From Paenibacillus senegalensis JC66 (lineage in GTDB: Bacteria > Bacillota > Bacilli > Paenibacillales > NBRC-103111): DNA of 64,000 nucleotides. The stretch covers positions 71,294-135,293 of the forward strand of contig NZ_HE610957.1 of assembly GCF_000285515.1 (NCBI RefSeq), given 5' to 3'. This document shows, in pieces, positions 35,309-45,340 of the stretch. The translations under genes and the position numbers were made by a program. Below the pieces are notes generated by a model. It searched no databases. It was given only the letters and a program-made list of their open reading frames with translations, and was not told the DNA's origin. Every line of letters starts with the position of its first letter. The first letter of the stretch is position 1.

Positions 35309-37597
35309 ATGATTCGATCCGGAAGACCGTTGTTCGCAGGACTGTTCGCCTTGCTGCTCATAATTGGCTGTTTCCCGGCGGGGGCCTCCTCGCAGCAGAA
35401 TCCTTTTTCGGAAAGCTATGAAAACTTGGGAACCGCTTTGAAAAGAGTGGTTGGCATTGGCGGAACGCCTTTCGAAGGGCCTGACGGCACCCCTTATATA
35501 AGCGCTGCGGTCAATGGCGCTCCCGCACAATTTGTCGTGATTCACGCCCTTACCTTGGAGGTTGAATATATACTGCCGATCCCGAATGCGTCCAGCTCGA
35601 TCACGGCAGTTAAAGGCTCCGACGGCAAAATTTATATCGGAACGAATGGCACAGGGGAAATGTTCCGCTATACGCCAGGGGAGGACGCTCTGGAGCCGCT
35701 TGGCCAGCCTGTTGCCGGCCAAACCTATATTTATGGTCTCGTTAACGGTCCTGGTGGCAAAGTGTACGGGGGAACGTATCCCGGCGGCCGAATGTTCGAG
35801 TTCGATCCCGCTAGTGACCAGTTTACGGATTTGGGAAACATTATTCCTGGAGAGCAGTATGTGCGCCAGCTCGCTTATGATGAGGAAAGAGAACTGTTTT
35901 ATGTCGGCACTGGAACTAGCAACAAGCTGGTAGAGTTTGATCCGGCCACTGGTGAGGTATCGGGTAACTGGATGCCGGAGTCTCTGTCCGTTGAAGAATA
36001 TCCGAACAGCATCAATGTGATCGGCAGCAAATTATTTATCCAATTAAATCGATCATCCATGATGATAATTATGGATAAGTATTCAAAGCAAATTGAACAT
36101 CAAATTACCGGCGTCTCGTCCAGCGTCATCGGTTCTCCGGACGGGGGGAAAGCGTATATATTTATGCCTTCGGACGCTCATTTGCATGAATATGATTTTG
36201 CTACTGGAGAAATTAATCCGGTGGTGCGCCTTGGCGGCTACAACGGCTGGAAGTCGGTGCGCATCTCGCAAACCGGAACCGAAGCAGCACCGGAAAGTAT
36301 TCTGTCCGCCTGGGGTGGATACAGCGCAGCCTTGTCCTATAACTTAACGACCGGGGAGCTGCGAAGTCGTACGGTCGATGTACCGGGCCAACCGATCGAG
36401 ATCCGTTCCATAGCTGGCGGGCCGGATGGCCGGGTGTACGTGTCGGGTATTCAGGGCGGTACAGCCATCTATGATCCGGTTAGCGGGATCATGGAATCGC
36501 GCACCTCTGGCATGAGCCAGGCGGAAGGCATTACTGCAATCGGCGATGTGATGTATTTCGGGATATACCCGCAAGCGCGGCTGTCCGTCTTCGATACAGC
36601 AAGCCCATGGCAGTCGGGCAATCCGCAGGAGGTCGCCCGGTTCCCGGCAGATGCACTGCAAGATCGGCCCTTCGGGATGGCCGCTTCAGAAGAGTGGAAC
36701 AAGGTGTTTATCGGGACTGTACCCCAGTACGGTCAGCTTGGAGGCGCATTTGCCATCTATGATCCTGTAAGCAGGTCACTGGATGTCATGCGTAATCTGG
36801 TAGAGGATCAAAGCATCGTGACCCTGGTTTATCATAATGGAAAAGTATACGGCGGCACCTCGATTTGGGGAGCATACGGAGCCCCGGCACCCTCTGCAAC
36901 AGAAGGGAAGCTGTTCGTTTGGGATGTAGAGACCGGAGAGAAAGAGTTGGAAATGACCCCGGTAGCAGGCAAGAAAGCCGTAACCTCCGTCATTGTCGGA
37001 CCGGATGGATATCTGTGGGGGTTTGCCGAAGGTGTGCTGTTTATTTTTGATCCGGACACCCAAGCCGTCATTGAACAGCATCCGGTAATGGACATCAGCT
37101 ACGGCGGCACAATCTGGTCAGATGCTTTCCTGGTTTCGGCCGCAGATGGCAATGTGTATGGAACAGCACGCGGGATCTTCTTTCGGATAGACGGGCAAAC
37201 CAAAAGCGTAACCATATTGGATAATACCCGCCAGTTCGGCAATGTCACGCAGGATTCTGCAGGTGCATTGTACCTGAGATCAGGAGTGGAAGGGGCCCGT
37301 CATGAGCTATGGCGGTACACCAATACCGACTTGGAGCTTGCCGGATTACAAACGACTGTTCAAAACTATGCTCAGAACGGACAACTGCCGGAGCCGATTG
37401 TATCCGAACTGATCAATCTGCTGAGGCAGACCAGTCATCATTTGTCTAATGGCAGAAATGAGCAGGCGGTTCATTTTCTCAATAAAGCCAAAGAGAAACT
37501 GGATAAAGCGCGAGAGGACTGGGCAGATTCGGAAGCAATCAAAGCTGAGCTTGCCGCCAAGCTTGATGAGGTGATCTCATTGATTAGCAGACAATGA
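35309..37597 (+). CDS. Secreted beta-propeller protein with C-terminal FIMAH-like domain
   Basis: A 762-residue secreted paralogue of the previous protein. Residues 1-28 are a signal peptide (PLFAGLFALLLIIGCFPAGA). The propeller has the same blade pattern: GKVYGGTYPGGRMFEFDPAS, YVRQLAYDEERELFYVGTGT, VFIGTVPQYGQLGGAFAIYD and VYGGTSIWGAYGAPAP. The last ~85 residues are helical (GQLPEPIVSELINLLRQTSH, EQAVHFLNKAKEKLDKARED), matching the FIMAH domain found at the end of secreted Gram-positive proteins. ATG 35309 follows AAGGAGG by 9 bases. Together with the cytosolic paralogue, it suggests the same glycan is handled outside and inside the cell. Confidence 0.78.
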   Translation: MIRSGRPLFAGLFALLLIIGCFPAGASSQQNPFSESYENLGTALKRVVGIGGTPFEGPDGTPYISAAVNGAPAQFVVIHALTLEVEYILPIPNASSSITAVKGSDGKIYIGTNGTGEMFRYTPGEDALEPLGQPVAGQTYIYGLVNGPGGKVYGGTYPGGRMFEFDPASDQFTDLGNIIPGEQYVRQLAYDEERELFYVGTGTSNKLVEFDPATGEVSGNWMPESLSVEEYPNSINVIGSKLFIQLNRSSMMIIMDKYSKQIEHQITGVSSSVIGSPDGGKAYIFMPSDAHLHEYDFATGEINPVVRLGGYNGWKSVRISQTGTEAAPESILSAWGGYSAALSYNLTTGELRSRTVDVPGQPIEIRSIAGGPDGRVYVSGIQGGTAIYDPVSGIMESRTSGMSQAEGITAIGDVMYFGIYPQARLSVFDTASPWQSGNPQEVARFPADALQDRPFGMAASEEWNKVFIGTVPQYGQLGGAFAIYDPVSRSLDVMRNLVEDQSIVTLVYHNGKVYGGTSIWGAYGAPAPSATEGKLFVWDVETGEKELEMTPVAGKKAVTSVIVGPDGYLWGFAEGVLFIFDPDTQAVIEQHPVMDISYGGTIWSDAFLVSAADGNVYGTARGIFFRIDGQTKSVTILDNTRQFGNVTQDSAGALYLRSGVEGARHELWRYTNTDLELAGLQTTVQNYAQNGQLPEPIVSELINLLRQTSHHLSNGRNEQAVHFLNKAKEKLDKAREDWADSEAIKAELAAKLDEVISLISRQ

Positions 37598-38099
37598 TTA
37601 GCAGACAATATGCCGACTGCCTGGCATAGAGGGTTTATAGCCAGAGTAACATAGAGGGTTTCAGTTAGAGCCAGATAGACGGTCTTGCCAGCAGCGGTAA
37701 TCTGCTGCTGACAAGCCGTCTCTTTTTTATTTAAGGAATAAATAAAATTTGTCTTTGGCAACCCGGTCTCGTGCAAATTAACCGTTTAAGAATATTTTCC
37801 GCAAATGTTAAATAAAATTAATCGATTCGGCTAGACAGACCTTGAGTAGTCTTTCCAGCCAACCTTACTTGTTGATTGATTAATTTTGCTTGACTCCGCT
37901 TATTCTCACCTAATTTCGCCTGATGTCACTGCAGTTGTTCAGTTTTTGTTAAGGAGTGCGCGTTATACTGCTCTAAGGTGTGGTCGGAAAGCAGCTGCAA
38001 TTGTACGAATTAGAAAGAGGAGATGCCGAAACGAAACAATGGAATCAGCCATGATCAACCTATTTACAGGCAGAGCTTTTCCAGGAAAGGGAAATATGA
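37598..38099. other. Intergenic region after the sugar operon
   Basis: About 500 bases holding the operon terminator (37677-37728) preceded by short direct copies of CATAGAGGGTTT (about 37625 and 37650). The open frame from 37886 lacks a binding site and protein-like composition and is not called. Confidence 0.35.
37677..37728 (+). terminator. Terminator of the sugar operon
   Basis: AGACGGtcTTG..CAGCAGC pairs with GCTGCTGaCAAGCCGTCT and is followed by a T6 run (37723-37728). Confidence 0.8.
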
Positions 38100-38369
38100 T
38101 TGAAGAAAGTTCAAGATGCAGAGGTATTACCATCGGTCCCAATCCAATCTCCAGCAGAACTCCTCACTGTAACTTCGATCGTAATGCCACTGTTTTTTTC
38201 ATCGACTCGATCTATTTGGCTGGCCTGGAACGTTGACATTTCATCCAGGTCCTATTGCGACGTATCTCAACAAGCAGATCTCCTAGCCGGAGCCATACCT
38301 ATAGAGGAAAGGTTCAACTTTTTAATGCAGCATTCAAGCGAATGTAATTGGACGAGGGAGGGCAAATGA
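38100..38369 (+). CDS. Doubtful small ORF overlapping the sortase start
   Basis: An open frame of 89 residues from TTG 38100 (LKKVQDAEVLPSVPIQSPAE, LTVTSIVMPLFFSSTRSIWL), behind AGGAAAGGG, ending in ATGA over the sortase start. That overlap is what translational coupling would look like. The protein has no recognisable domain and its composition is not convincing. It may be a chance frame. Confidence 0.22.
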   Translation: MKKVQDAEVLPSVPIQSPAELLTVTSIVMPLFFSSTRSIWLAWNVDISSRSYCDVSQQADLLAGAIPIEERFNFLMQHSSECNWTREGK

Positions 38370-39019
38370 AAAGAAAACTGGCATCTCTGATGCTCATATG
38401 CATAGGAATAATAATTCTTGGTTACCCGAAGCTATCACAAATCTATTATGATGCCCAGCAGGAAAAGCTCATCCGGCAATGGCAGCACAGCTTTCAGAAC
38501 ATACGCAGCGGGGAAGATTCCCTTTTGGCAGATGCCGGTAATAGTTCCGCTAGTTATGTAAGCACTGCATTTGTTCCAGCTGCTGGCAATGAACCTGCGG
38601 AGGAACAGACGCTGGCAAGGCCGGAAAATATGGAGGGGATGCTGGTCATAGATAAGATCGATTTGAACCTGCCCATTTTGAGTGGAGCAACCGAGGAGAA
38701 TTTGAAAACAACGGCCGCCAGTATTGAAAATACCGGAGAGATGGGCCAGGTTGGCAACTATGCTGTAGCCGGACATCGAAATCATGCCTATGGACGAAAT
38801 TTCAATCGTCTAGACGAATTGGAAGAGGGAGACCGCATCATTGTGGATAACGGAGAAGAGCAGTTCGAATATACAGTGTTCGAGAAGCTGTATGTTCTTC
38901 CGGAAGAGGTGTGGGTTCTGGAGAGCAATGGGGTGGACAGAGAAATAACGCTGGTCACCTGCCATCCGATTGACACGGGTACACACAGGCTGATCATCAA
39001 AGGAAAAATGACAGACTAA
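38366..39019 (+). CDS. Class D-like sortase
   Basis: A 217-residue transpeptidase anchored by an N-terminal membrane segment (LASLMLICIGIIILGYPKLS). Catalytic residues are visible: His in GNYAVAGHRNHAYGRNFNRL (about residue 140), Cys in TLVTCHPIDTG (about 197), and the Arg in HRLIIKGK. It cleaves LPXTG-type sorting signals and joins the protein to the cell wall. ATG 38366 follows GAGGGAGGG. The LPKTG protein encoded next (39260) is its likely substrate; the two lie in the same direction with 240 bases between. Confidence 0.88.
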   Translation: MKRKLASLMLICIGIIILGYPKLSQIYYDAQQEKLIRQWQHSFQNIRSGEDSLLADAGNSSASYVSTAFVPAAGNEPAEEQTLARPENMEGMLVIDKIDLNLPILSGATEENLKTTAASIENTGEMGQVGNYAVAGHRNHAYGRNFNRLDELEEGDRIIVDNGEEQFEYTVFEKLYVLPEEVWVLESNGVDREITLVTCHPIDTGTHRLIIKGKMTD

Positions 39020-39259
39020 GCTGTTTCTTCCTTAATTGTTATGGAACCGGCCTAACCGAGTATCCCGGATCTATAGAGGACGGCTGACCTTGCTAGTTTA
39101 GAAATTGTTCAGAACGATTAGGTAAAGTAGCTATGATTGTCATGGATAGCGTCACTAAGGATAGGAGGGATGCAGCTTAAAGGAGATATTAGCATAACAG
39201 ATTAACAGCCATTTGCCAGACTGTAAGAAACTTTTAGTAACGAAGGGATTGTCGAGTGG

Positions 39260-42200
39260 ATGAAGAAAAAGGTTAGTATGGTGTTTTTATCTTTTGTTTT
39301 AATGCTGCATACATTTTTAGCAGTAGGGTTGCCATCAGTCTATTCAGCAGGAAAAGACATAACAGAGAATATTCTTACTGATCTGAAGGTAACCATTACG
39401 GACAGCAAAAACAGCGTTACCGTATCTGTATACGATAACCCGCAAGGCGTAGACCTCAACCTGAGTTGGGAGCAGAACGCTACAGTCAAGCTGGAATATA
39501 ATTGGGAGCTTCCTAACGATCATGATTATACTGCAGGAGACACATTCAGCTTTGAGCTTCCGGACACATTCAAGCTTGTGAATGATCTCAATTTCAGTTT
39601 GAACTCCGGCGAGGTGTCGGTAGGAACGTTCCATGTCAATCATTTAACGAACCGGGCGGTTATGACCTTTAACGAATTCATCGAGTCGCATGAAGATGTC
39701 AAGGGAACCCTTTGGTTCGAAACGATGTTTAACAAGGAAAAGTTTATTGAAGAGACAACGCAGGAAATTGTATTTAAAATCAACGAGAATGACTATTTCA
39801 AACTGAAAGTCAGACTGCAGCCGGATAAGGTAGAGAGCATTGAGAAAAGCGGCCAGGCGACCAACGAGGATGGCGAGCCGCAATCGTTCAATGCCAAGAA
39901 GATCAAGTGGACTGTTGATGTAAACAGTGTACTGTCTGCCGTGTACGGAGCAACCGTCACCGATGTAATTCCGTCCGGCCTCGAGCTGATCTCAGACTCG
40001 GTCAAAGTGAATCATCTTAATGTCAATCTCAATGGGGAGAAGACTGTCGGTGATGAGGTTGATCCGGGCAGCTACAATGTGAATCTCGACGGTAACAATC
40101 TGCTCATTGGCTTGGGTGACATTAGTGAGGCATACCGGATCGAGTACTGGACCCGCATTACAGACGCCAGTGAGGAAACCAGCTTAACCTTTATCAACAA
40201 TGCGGAGCTTTCCGGGACTAATATTACTCCCGTAAGCGATCTAGACACTGTCACTATCACACGAGGAACCCATCTGGAGAAGCGGTTCGTGAGGTATGAC
40301 CGCGCAACGCAAACCATGTATTGGGAAATCAAATACAACTATGATGAAAGAAACATACCTGATCCTGAGATTCGCGATTTGTTCACCAACATTCATTCGC
40401 TGGTCGACGGCTCACTTAAGATTTACCCCATTAAATGGGATGCCGATGGCAAAGATCAGAAGGGCACTGCGCTAGTAGCAGGCGAGGATTATCAGATCGA
40501 GAACATTTCGGAGCAAGAGAAAAACGGCTTTACTCTGAAATTTATCAATGATCATAAACCTGTCACCGGGGCCTATAAAATCGAGTACGCAACAGGGGCT
40601 AACCAACTAATAACCAAGCCGGGTACAGTAACAAACGAAGCTTCAACCGGAGGAATTACCAAGCCTGGCGTGGGAGAGTATCGTCCGTTTGTCATCGAAA
40701 AAAAGCTGTAAAGGATTCGACTACCAGTCGCACAAGATCGGATGGGAAATCAAAGTTCATGGAAACCTTAATCAGCTTCCTGCAGGTGTAACCGTTACGG
40801 ATACGCCTGACAATAATCAACAGTTCTTGCCTGATACATTGGTCATTAAGAACTCTAAAGGCGAGACGGTACAGTCGGCTGTTTATGAGGTCGAGCATGA
40901 GCCGTCAAATGGTTTTAAAATTAACTTCACAGAGTCTCTTGACGATACTTACACTATCTCGTTCCAAACCGAATACTCAGCTCCTGCCGGCGGCGGTATT
41001 GAGCGCTTCACAAACAGGGCAGACATTAGCTGGGATGGTGAGTATGAGGGTTACCGGACTGCGTCAGCTAACTGTAACCCAATCCAGCCAGTTAAGGACA
41101 ACGGCTTCAAGAAAGGTGAATATGATGCCACATCAAAACAAATTACTTGGGAGATGGGTGTCAACTTCAACAGCTTGTCTATCACAGACGCAATAATTGA
41201 AGATGTACTGCAGAGTGACCAGAAGTTTGTTGAAGGCTCTGTAGAAGTTTATCCGCTGATTATTAATCAGAATGGTTCCTGGAAGATTGACACAGAAAAC
41301 AAACTAGATCCCGATTCTTATGAGGTGGAATACACCGATCAGAAGCTGGTCTTGAAGCTGGGAACAATCCATTCTCCTCATTATATTACCTTTAAAACTG
41401 ATTACTCTGGTGCTCTAGTCAAAGATAATAGAGTTCATAACACAGCTAAGTTATTTGACGGAGGAACCCCGGTATCCAAAGATTTAAAGGCACATGTAGA
41501 TATCAAACATGGCGGGGAACTGGTTAACAAGAGCGGAAAGCAAAACGGCGCATACGTTGATTGGACGATCTTTATCAACCGCAGCCAATCTTATGTAGAA
41601 AATGCTAAAATCGTTGACTATCCGAGCGCCAACCAGCTGCTGCAAAAGGATTCTTTCAAGCTTTATACAACGAATGTTAAAGCTGATGGAAGCCTGAGCA
41701 AAGGTGACCTGGTTGATGAAGGCGAATATGAGATTGAATTTTTCGAAGAAGATGGTTCTGAACGATTTGAACTCAGCTTTTTGAATAAGATTGATGGCAA
41801 AATTGCAATCGAAGAAGCCTACATTTTGGAATATCAATCATTGATTGATGCCGATAACGGCGAGTCAGTTACGAACAAAGTTAACTTTTTAGGCGAAAAT
41901 GTTGAAGAAATGGTTACGGAAACAGAGAAAGAAATCATTGTTGAATTCTCCAGCGGCGGTGGAGATGGCAGCGGAGTTAATCGGAGTCTATCCGTCATCA
42001 AGGTTGATGCAGACAACACATCCCGGAAGCTGGAGGGAGCGAAGTTCCAGCTGGAGCGCAAAAACAAGGACGGCAACTGGGTGCTGCGGGCCGAGGCTGA
42101 AACTGATGAGGATGGCAAAGCAGTATTTGAGAAGCTTCTGTCCGGTGAATACCGGTTGATCGAAACCGAGGCTCCTGCAGGTTATATTCTGCAGCCCGAA

Positions 42201-42971
42201 CCGAACGAATTTGTTATTGTAGTGACCGATGGAGATCTGAGCAAAGAAATTAAGAACAGAAAAGAAGAAGTTCCGGGCGAACCGGGTGAGCCAAACGAGC
42301 CTGAAGAGCCAGGTGAACCAGGTGAGCCTAACGAACCGGAAGAGCCAGACGAGCCAAATGAGCCGGGCGAGCCAAATGAGCCGGGTGAACCAAACGAGCC
42401 AGGTGAACCGGGTGAGCCAGGTGAACCGGGTGAGCCAAGCGAACCGAGTGAGCCAAGCGAACCGAGTGAGCCAAGCGAACCAAGTGAGCCAAGCGAACCA
42501 AGTGAGCCAGGCGAACCAAGTGAGCCAAGCGAACCGAGTGAGCCAAGCGAACCAAGTGAGCCAGGTGTACCAAGCGTGCCGAGCAATCCGGATCCCGAGC
42601 CTGATTCAGATACTCCTACCGTACCAGGTGATAACGACCAACCTGTTCAAGTAGACGATGGTGAACCGCCATTGGGAGGCAACCCAGCGGAATGCAGCTC
42701 GTCTGATGAAGGCAAATTGGTCGAAGGTCCTGACGGCAGCTGGATTTGTGAGCCGGTTACAGATGAAGGCGGAATTGATGAAGAAGAAGTCATCATTGTG
42801 GATGAGGAAACTCCGTTAGGCGGAGAAGAAGTACCGGTTCCGGTTGAACCGAAGCCAACTCTCCCGAAAACCGGGGAGCAAACCAATTACCTTGTCCAAC
42901 TTTTTGGCACTTTGTTGATTCTGTCAGGTGTAGTACTGGGTTGGAGAACTAGACGTTCTCAAAGCAAATAA
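39260..42971 (+). pseudogene. Frameshifted large LPKTG cell-wall adhesin
   Basis: A surface protein of about 1237 residues, split by a small indel at 40698-40712, where A7 and A3 runs lie. The start has a signal peptide (VSMVFLSFVLMLHTFLAVGL). The body is several Ig-like adhesin domains of the Cna/SdrG collagen-binding type, each starting with a phrase like KKGEYDATSKQITWEMGV or FDYQSHKIGWEIKVHG. A SpaA/Cna-B prealbumin-like domain (SVIKVDADNTSRKLEGAKFQ, LIETEAPAGY) follows, then an EPSEP repeat stalk (42273-42567), and the anchor LPKTGEQ with a hydrophobic segment and Arg-rich tail. As written, the first frame ends EKKL at 40711 and the second opens before CKGFDYQ. The sortase at 38366 should attach it. 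Confidence 0.82.
42273..42567 (+). repeat. Proline/glutamate triplet repeat of the adhesin stalk
   Basis: About 32 tandem 9-base units coding G/N/S/D-E-P (GEPNEP, GEPSEP). They begin as GEP/NEP/EEP mixtures and end as uniform SEP units. Such stalks lift the head from the cell wall and change in length by slippage. Confidence 0.8.
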
Positions 42972-42990
42972 GCAAGTAATTGTCTCACCT

Positions 42991-43025
42991 TGTAAGCCTG
43001 CTGTAAAAGTAGGCTTACATTTTTG
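42991..43025 (+). terminator. Terminator of the adhesin gene
   Basis: TGTAAGCCT (42991-42999) pairs with AGGCTTACA (43011-43019), followed by TTTTTGT. Confidence 0.8.
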
Positions 43026-43391
43026 TATTTGGAATTTCATCAATTCTAGATGGAAAATGTTCCTGTAAATATAAATTATGCAAAAATAATTTTAAATAAA
43101 AGTACAAGTTTACATAACTATAATTACTTAAATTTAGTGTCGATAAATATTAACGATATTAAGTTTAATCTTGAACTATTTAAGCTTTGATGATTTCCCA
43201 GCGCGGTTGTCATTATATTAGCCTCACTCGTGGTGCCCTACTGTTTCCTTTAAACTTTTATTTCTAAATGAAACCCCTTAAGAAAAAAGCTTCCTCCTAT
43301 GGTTGCTGATTTGTTATACTAATTTAGGCGGTTGCAGCCAGATACTCCTTATAAGAAATTCTAGAAAGTTTTGGACGGGTGGAGATAATGA
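43026..43391. other. AT-rich intergenic region
   Basis: About 365 very AT-rich bases with no gene seen. It separates the adhesin from the small ORF before the Na/Pi transporter. Confidence 0.4.
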
Positions 43392-43651
43392 GTGTGCGAC
43401 GAGCTTAAAACAAAAACAGACCTTAGTGTTCTGGAAATTATAGAAAATGTCGACCACCCTAAAAAAGAGAGGATGCCTATAAACTATTGGATATTTTTTT
43501 AGCGAAGCCACAGGTAGCTGAAAAATGTATAGAGATTGTCATTTTGGAAGAACATAACAGTGCCTTGCAATTGAAACGGCTGCGACCTTTTTTTCTACTG
43601 TGTAGTTCTGATTTTTTAGGCGGCAATTCAATTGTAGACAGCAGGAGGTAA
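43392..43651 (+). pseudogene. Small unrecognised gene, frameshifted at a T7 run
   Basis: From GTG 43392, preceded by GGGTGGAG, the frame reads CDELKTKTDLSVLEIIENVD, HPKKERMPINYWIFF and stops at a T7 run (43494-43500). One more T continues LAKPQVAEKCIEIVILEEHN, SALQLKRLRPFF to a stop at 43649-43651, inside the ribosome-binding site of the Na/Pi gene, 86 residues in all. The absence of other stops, plus this coupling, suggests a true small gene. I do not know its function. Confidence 0.45.
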
Positions 43652-43655
43652 TGTA

Positions 43656-45269
43656 GTGGACTGGCAGGATCTTATATTCAAATTTGTAGGTGGATTGGGC
43701 GTCTTTTTATTCGGCATTAAATATATGTCGGATGGACTGCAAAAAACAGCAGGCGACAAGATGAGAGATTTGTTGGCCAAATATACATCCAATCCCTTAT
43801 TAGGCGTGTTCTTCGGCATTGTGGTGACCATTCTGATTCAATCCTCTACCGGAACGACGGTAATGGCGATTGGCTTGATCAATGCCGGCTTAATGACGTT
43901 AAGACAAGCTATAGGTGTTATTATGGGGGCCAACATCGGGACAACGATGACCGCCTTTATCGTCGGGATTAAAATTGAATCCTATGCGCTGCCAATTATA
44001 GGTCTTGGAGCCATTCTGCTGTTCTTTATCGGACGGAAGAAAGCTCAATACATCGGACAAGTTGTGTTTGGCTTCGGTATGCTTTTTCTGGGGCTGTCGA
44101 CGATGGGAAGCGGATTGAAGCCGCTAAGCCAGCTGCCGGCTTTTTCGGAATTTATTGTCAACATGTCGCAGTATCCAATCCTGGGACTGCTGGCCGGAAC
44201 CGTATTCACTTTAATTATTCAAAGCTCATCTGCTGCTATCGGTATTTTGCAAACGTTAGCCGATGAGGGCGCGATCAGCTTCCAGCATTCGTTACCGGTT
44301 CTATTCGGTGATAATTTAGGAACAACGATCACAGCATTGCTGGCTGCTATCGGCTCATCAATTGCAGCCAGAAGAGCGGCATTAGTGCACGTTGTATTTA
44401 ATGTTCTGGGAATTATTATTTTTATGATGATGCTTCCGCTCGTTTATCAAGTTGTATTGTGGATGGGGCAGGACGTCAATGTGCGGATGCAAATTGCCTA
44501 CGCACACGGATTTTTCAATGTAACAAACACGGTTATTTTCTTCCCGCTAATTCCATTCTTGGCGTGGATCGTCACGAAGATGGTTCCCGGCAAAATGGAT
44601 GAGCTTGAGTTTAGACCCAAGTTTTTGGATGCTCGGCTGCTTGCCACTCCTTCGATGGCACTCGGTCAGGCCCAGCATGAAATAGTTCGTATGGGCAGCT
44701 ATGCGAAAGAAGCGTTAGCTGATGCAGCCAGTTATTTTTTCCAGAGAGATCAGAAATCGGCGGCGGCGGCGTTACAAAAGGAGCAGCTGATCAACGAATT
44801 GGAGCGAAAAATTACGGAATATATGGTGAAAATTCATCAGAAGGGCATGCCGGAAGCCGAATCTGAGAAAGCTACCGGATTAATGCATGCTGTGAATGAC
44901 ATAGAACGGATCGGAGATCATGCTGAGAACATTGTCGAGTTGTCACAGTACTGCACGGAGCATAAGGTTGATTTTTCTGATGAGGCGGAACAGGAGCTGA
45001 AAAAGATGATCGAGATGGCTGACCTGGCAGTGGGAAGAGCGATATATGCCCTTGAGCACCAAGATATGCAGGCATCCGAGGAAGTGCTTCGTTACGAAGC
45101 GGAGCTGGACAGGATGGAGCAGGAATACAGAAAAGCGCATATCCAGCGGCTTAATAAAAACCTGTGCTCAGGTGATTCCGGCGCCATTTTCCTGGATGTG
45201 TTAAGCAATCTGGAACGTGTGGGAGACCACAGTAAGAACATAGCCCAGTACGTAATGAGTGTTGAATAG
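43656..45269 (+). CDS. Na/Pi cotransporter family protein with PhoU-like C-terminus
   Basis: A 537-residue sodium-phosphate symporter of the NptA/YjbB type. The membrane half has two inverted repeats with the diagnostic motifs TILIQSSTGTTVMAIGLINA (about residues 53-72) and LIIQSSSAAIGILQTLADEG, plus GANIGTTMTAFIVG and GDNLGTTITALLA. The last ~200 residues are PhoU-like helical bundles with two copies of AVNDIERIGDHAENI and LSNLERVGDHSKNIAQY, which sense or bind phosphate or control activity. GTG 43656 follows AGGAGGTAATGTA. It stands alone, with a strong terminator after it. Confidence 0.9.
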   Translation: MDWQDLIFKFVGGLGVFLFGIKYMSDGLQKTAGDKMRDLLAKYTSNPLLGVFFGIVVTILIQSSTGTTVMAIGLINAGLMTLRQAIGVIMGANIGTTMTAFIVGIKIESYALPIIGLGAILLFFIGRKKAQYIGQVVFGFGMLFLGLSTMGSGLKPLSQLPAFSEFIVNMSQYPILGLLAGTVFTLIIQSSSAAIGILQTLADEGAISFQHSLPVLFGDNLGTTITALLAAIGSSIAARRAALVHVVFNVLGIIIFMMMLPLVYQVVLWMGQDVNVRMQIAYAHGFFNVTNTVIFFPLIPFLAWIVTKMVPGKMDELEFRPKFLDARLLATPSMALGQAQHEIVRMGSYAKEALADAASYFFQRDQKSAAAALQKEQLINELERKITEYMVKIHQKGMPEAESEKATGLMHAVNDIERIGDHAENIVELSQYCTEHKVDFSDEAEQELKKMIEMADLAVGRAIYALEHQDMQASEEVLRYEAELDRMEQEYRKAHIQRLNKNLCSGDSGAIFLDVLSNLERVGDHSKNIAQYVMSVE

Positions 45270-45284
45270 AGTTGAAAAGTAAAG

Positions 45285-45323
45285 AAACGATAAAAGTCGC
45301 CAATTGGGCGACTTTTATCGTTT
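45285..45323. terminator. Bidirectional terminator of convergent genes
   Basis: A perfect 17-bp stem, AAACGATAAAAGTCGCC (45285-45301) with GGCGACTTTTATCGTTT (45307-45323), and a 5-base loop. The T/A ends serve both strands. Confidence 0.85.
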
Positions 45324-45340
45324 CAGCATGAGCCCGCCGT

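Noticed and set aside
37886-38236. 116-residue frame after the sugar operon
   Set aside because: Composition rich in Arg/Ser/Ile without domain pattern, no binding site.
42182-42654. Open frames of Gly-Ser-Leu and Ser-Gln repeats across the adhesin stalk
   Set aside because: They are other frames of the EPSEP repeat; no binding site or independent support.
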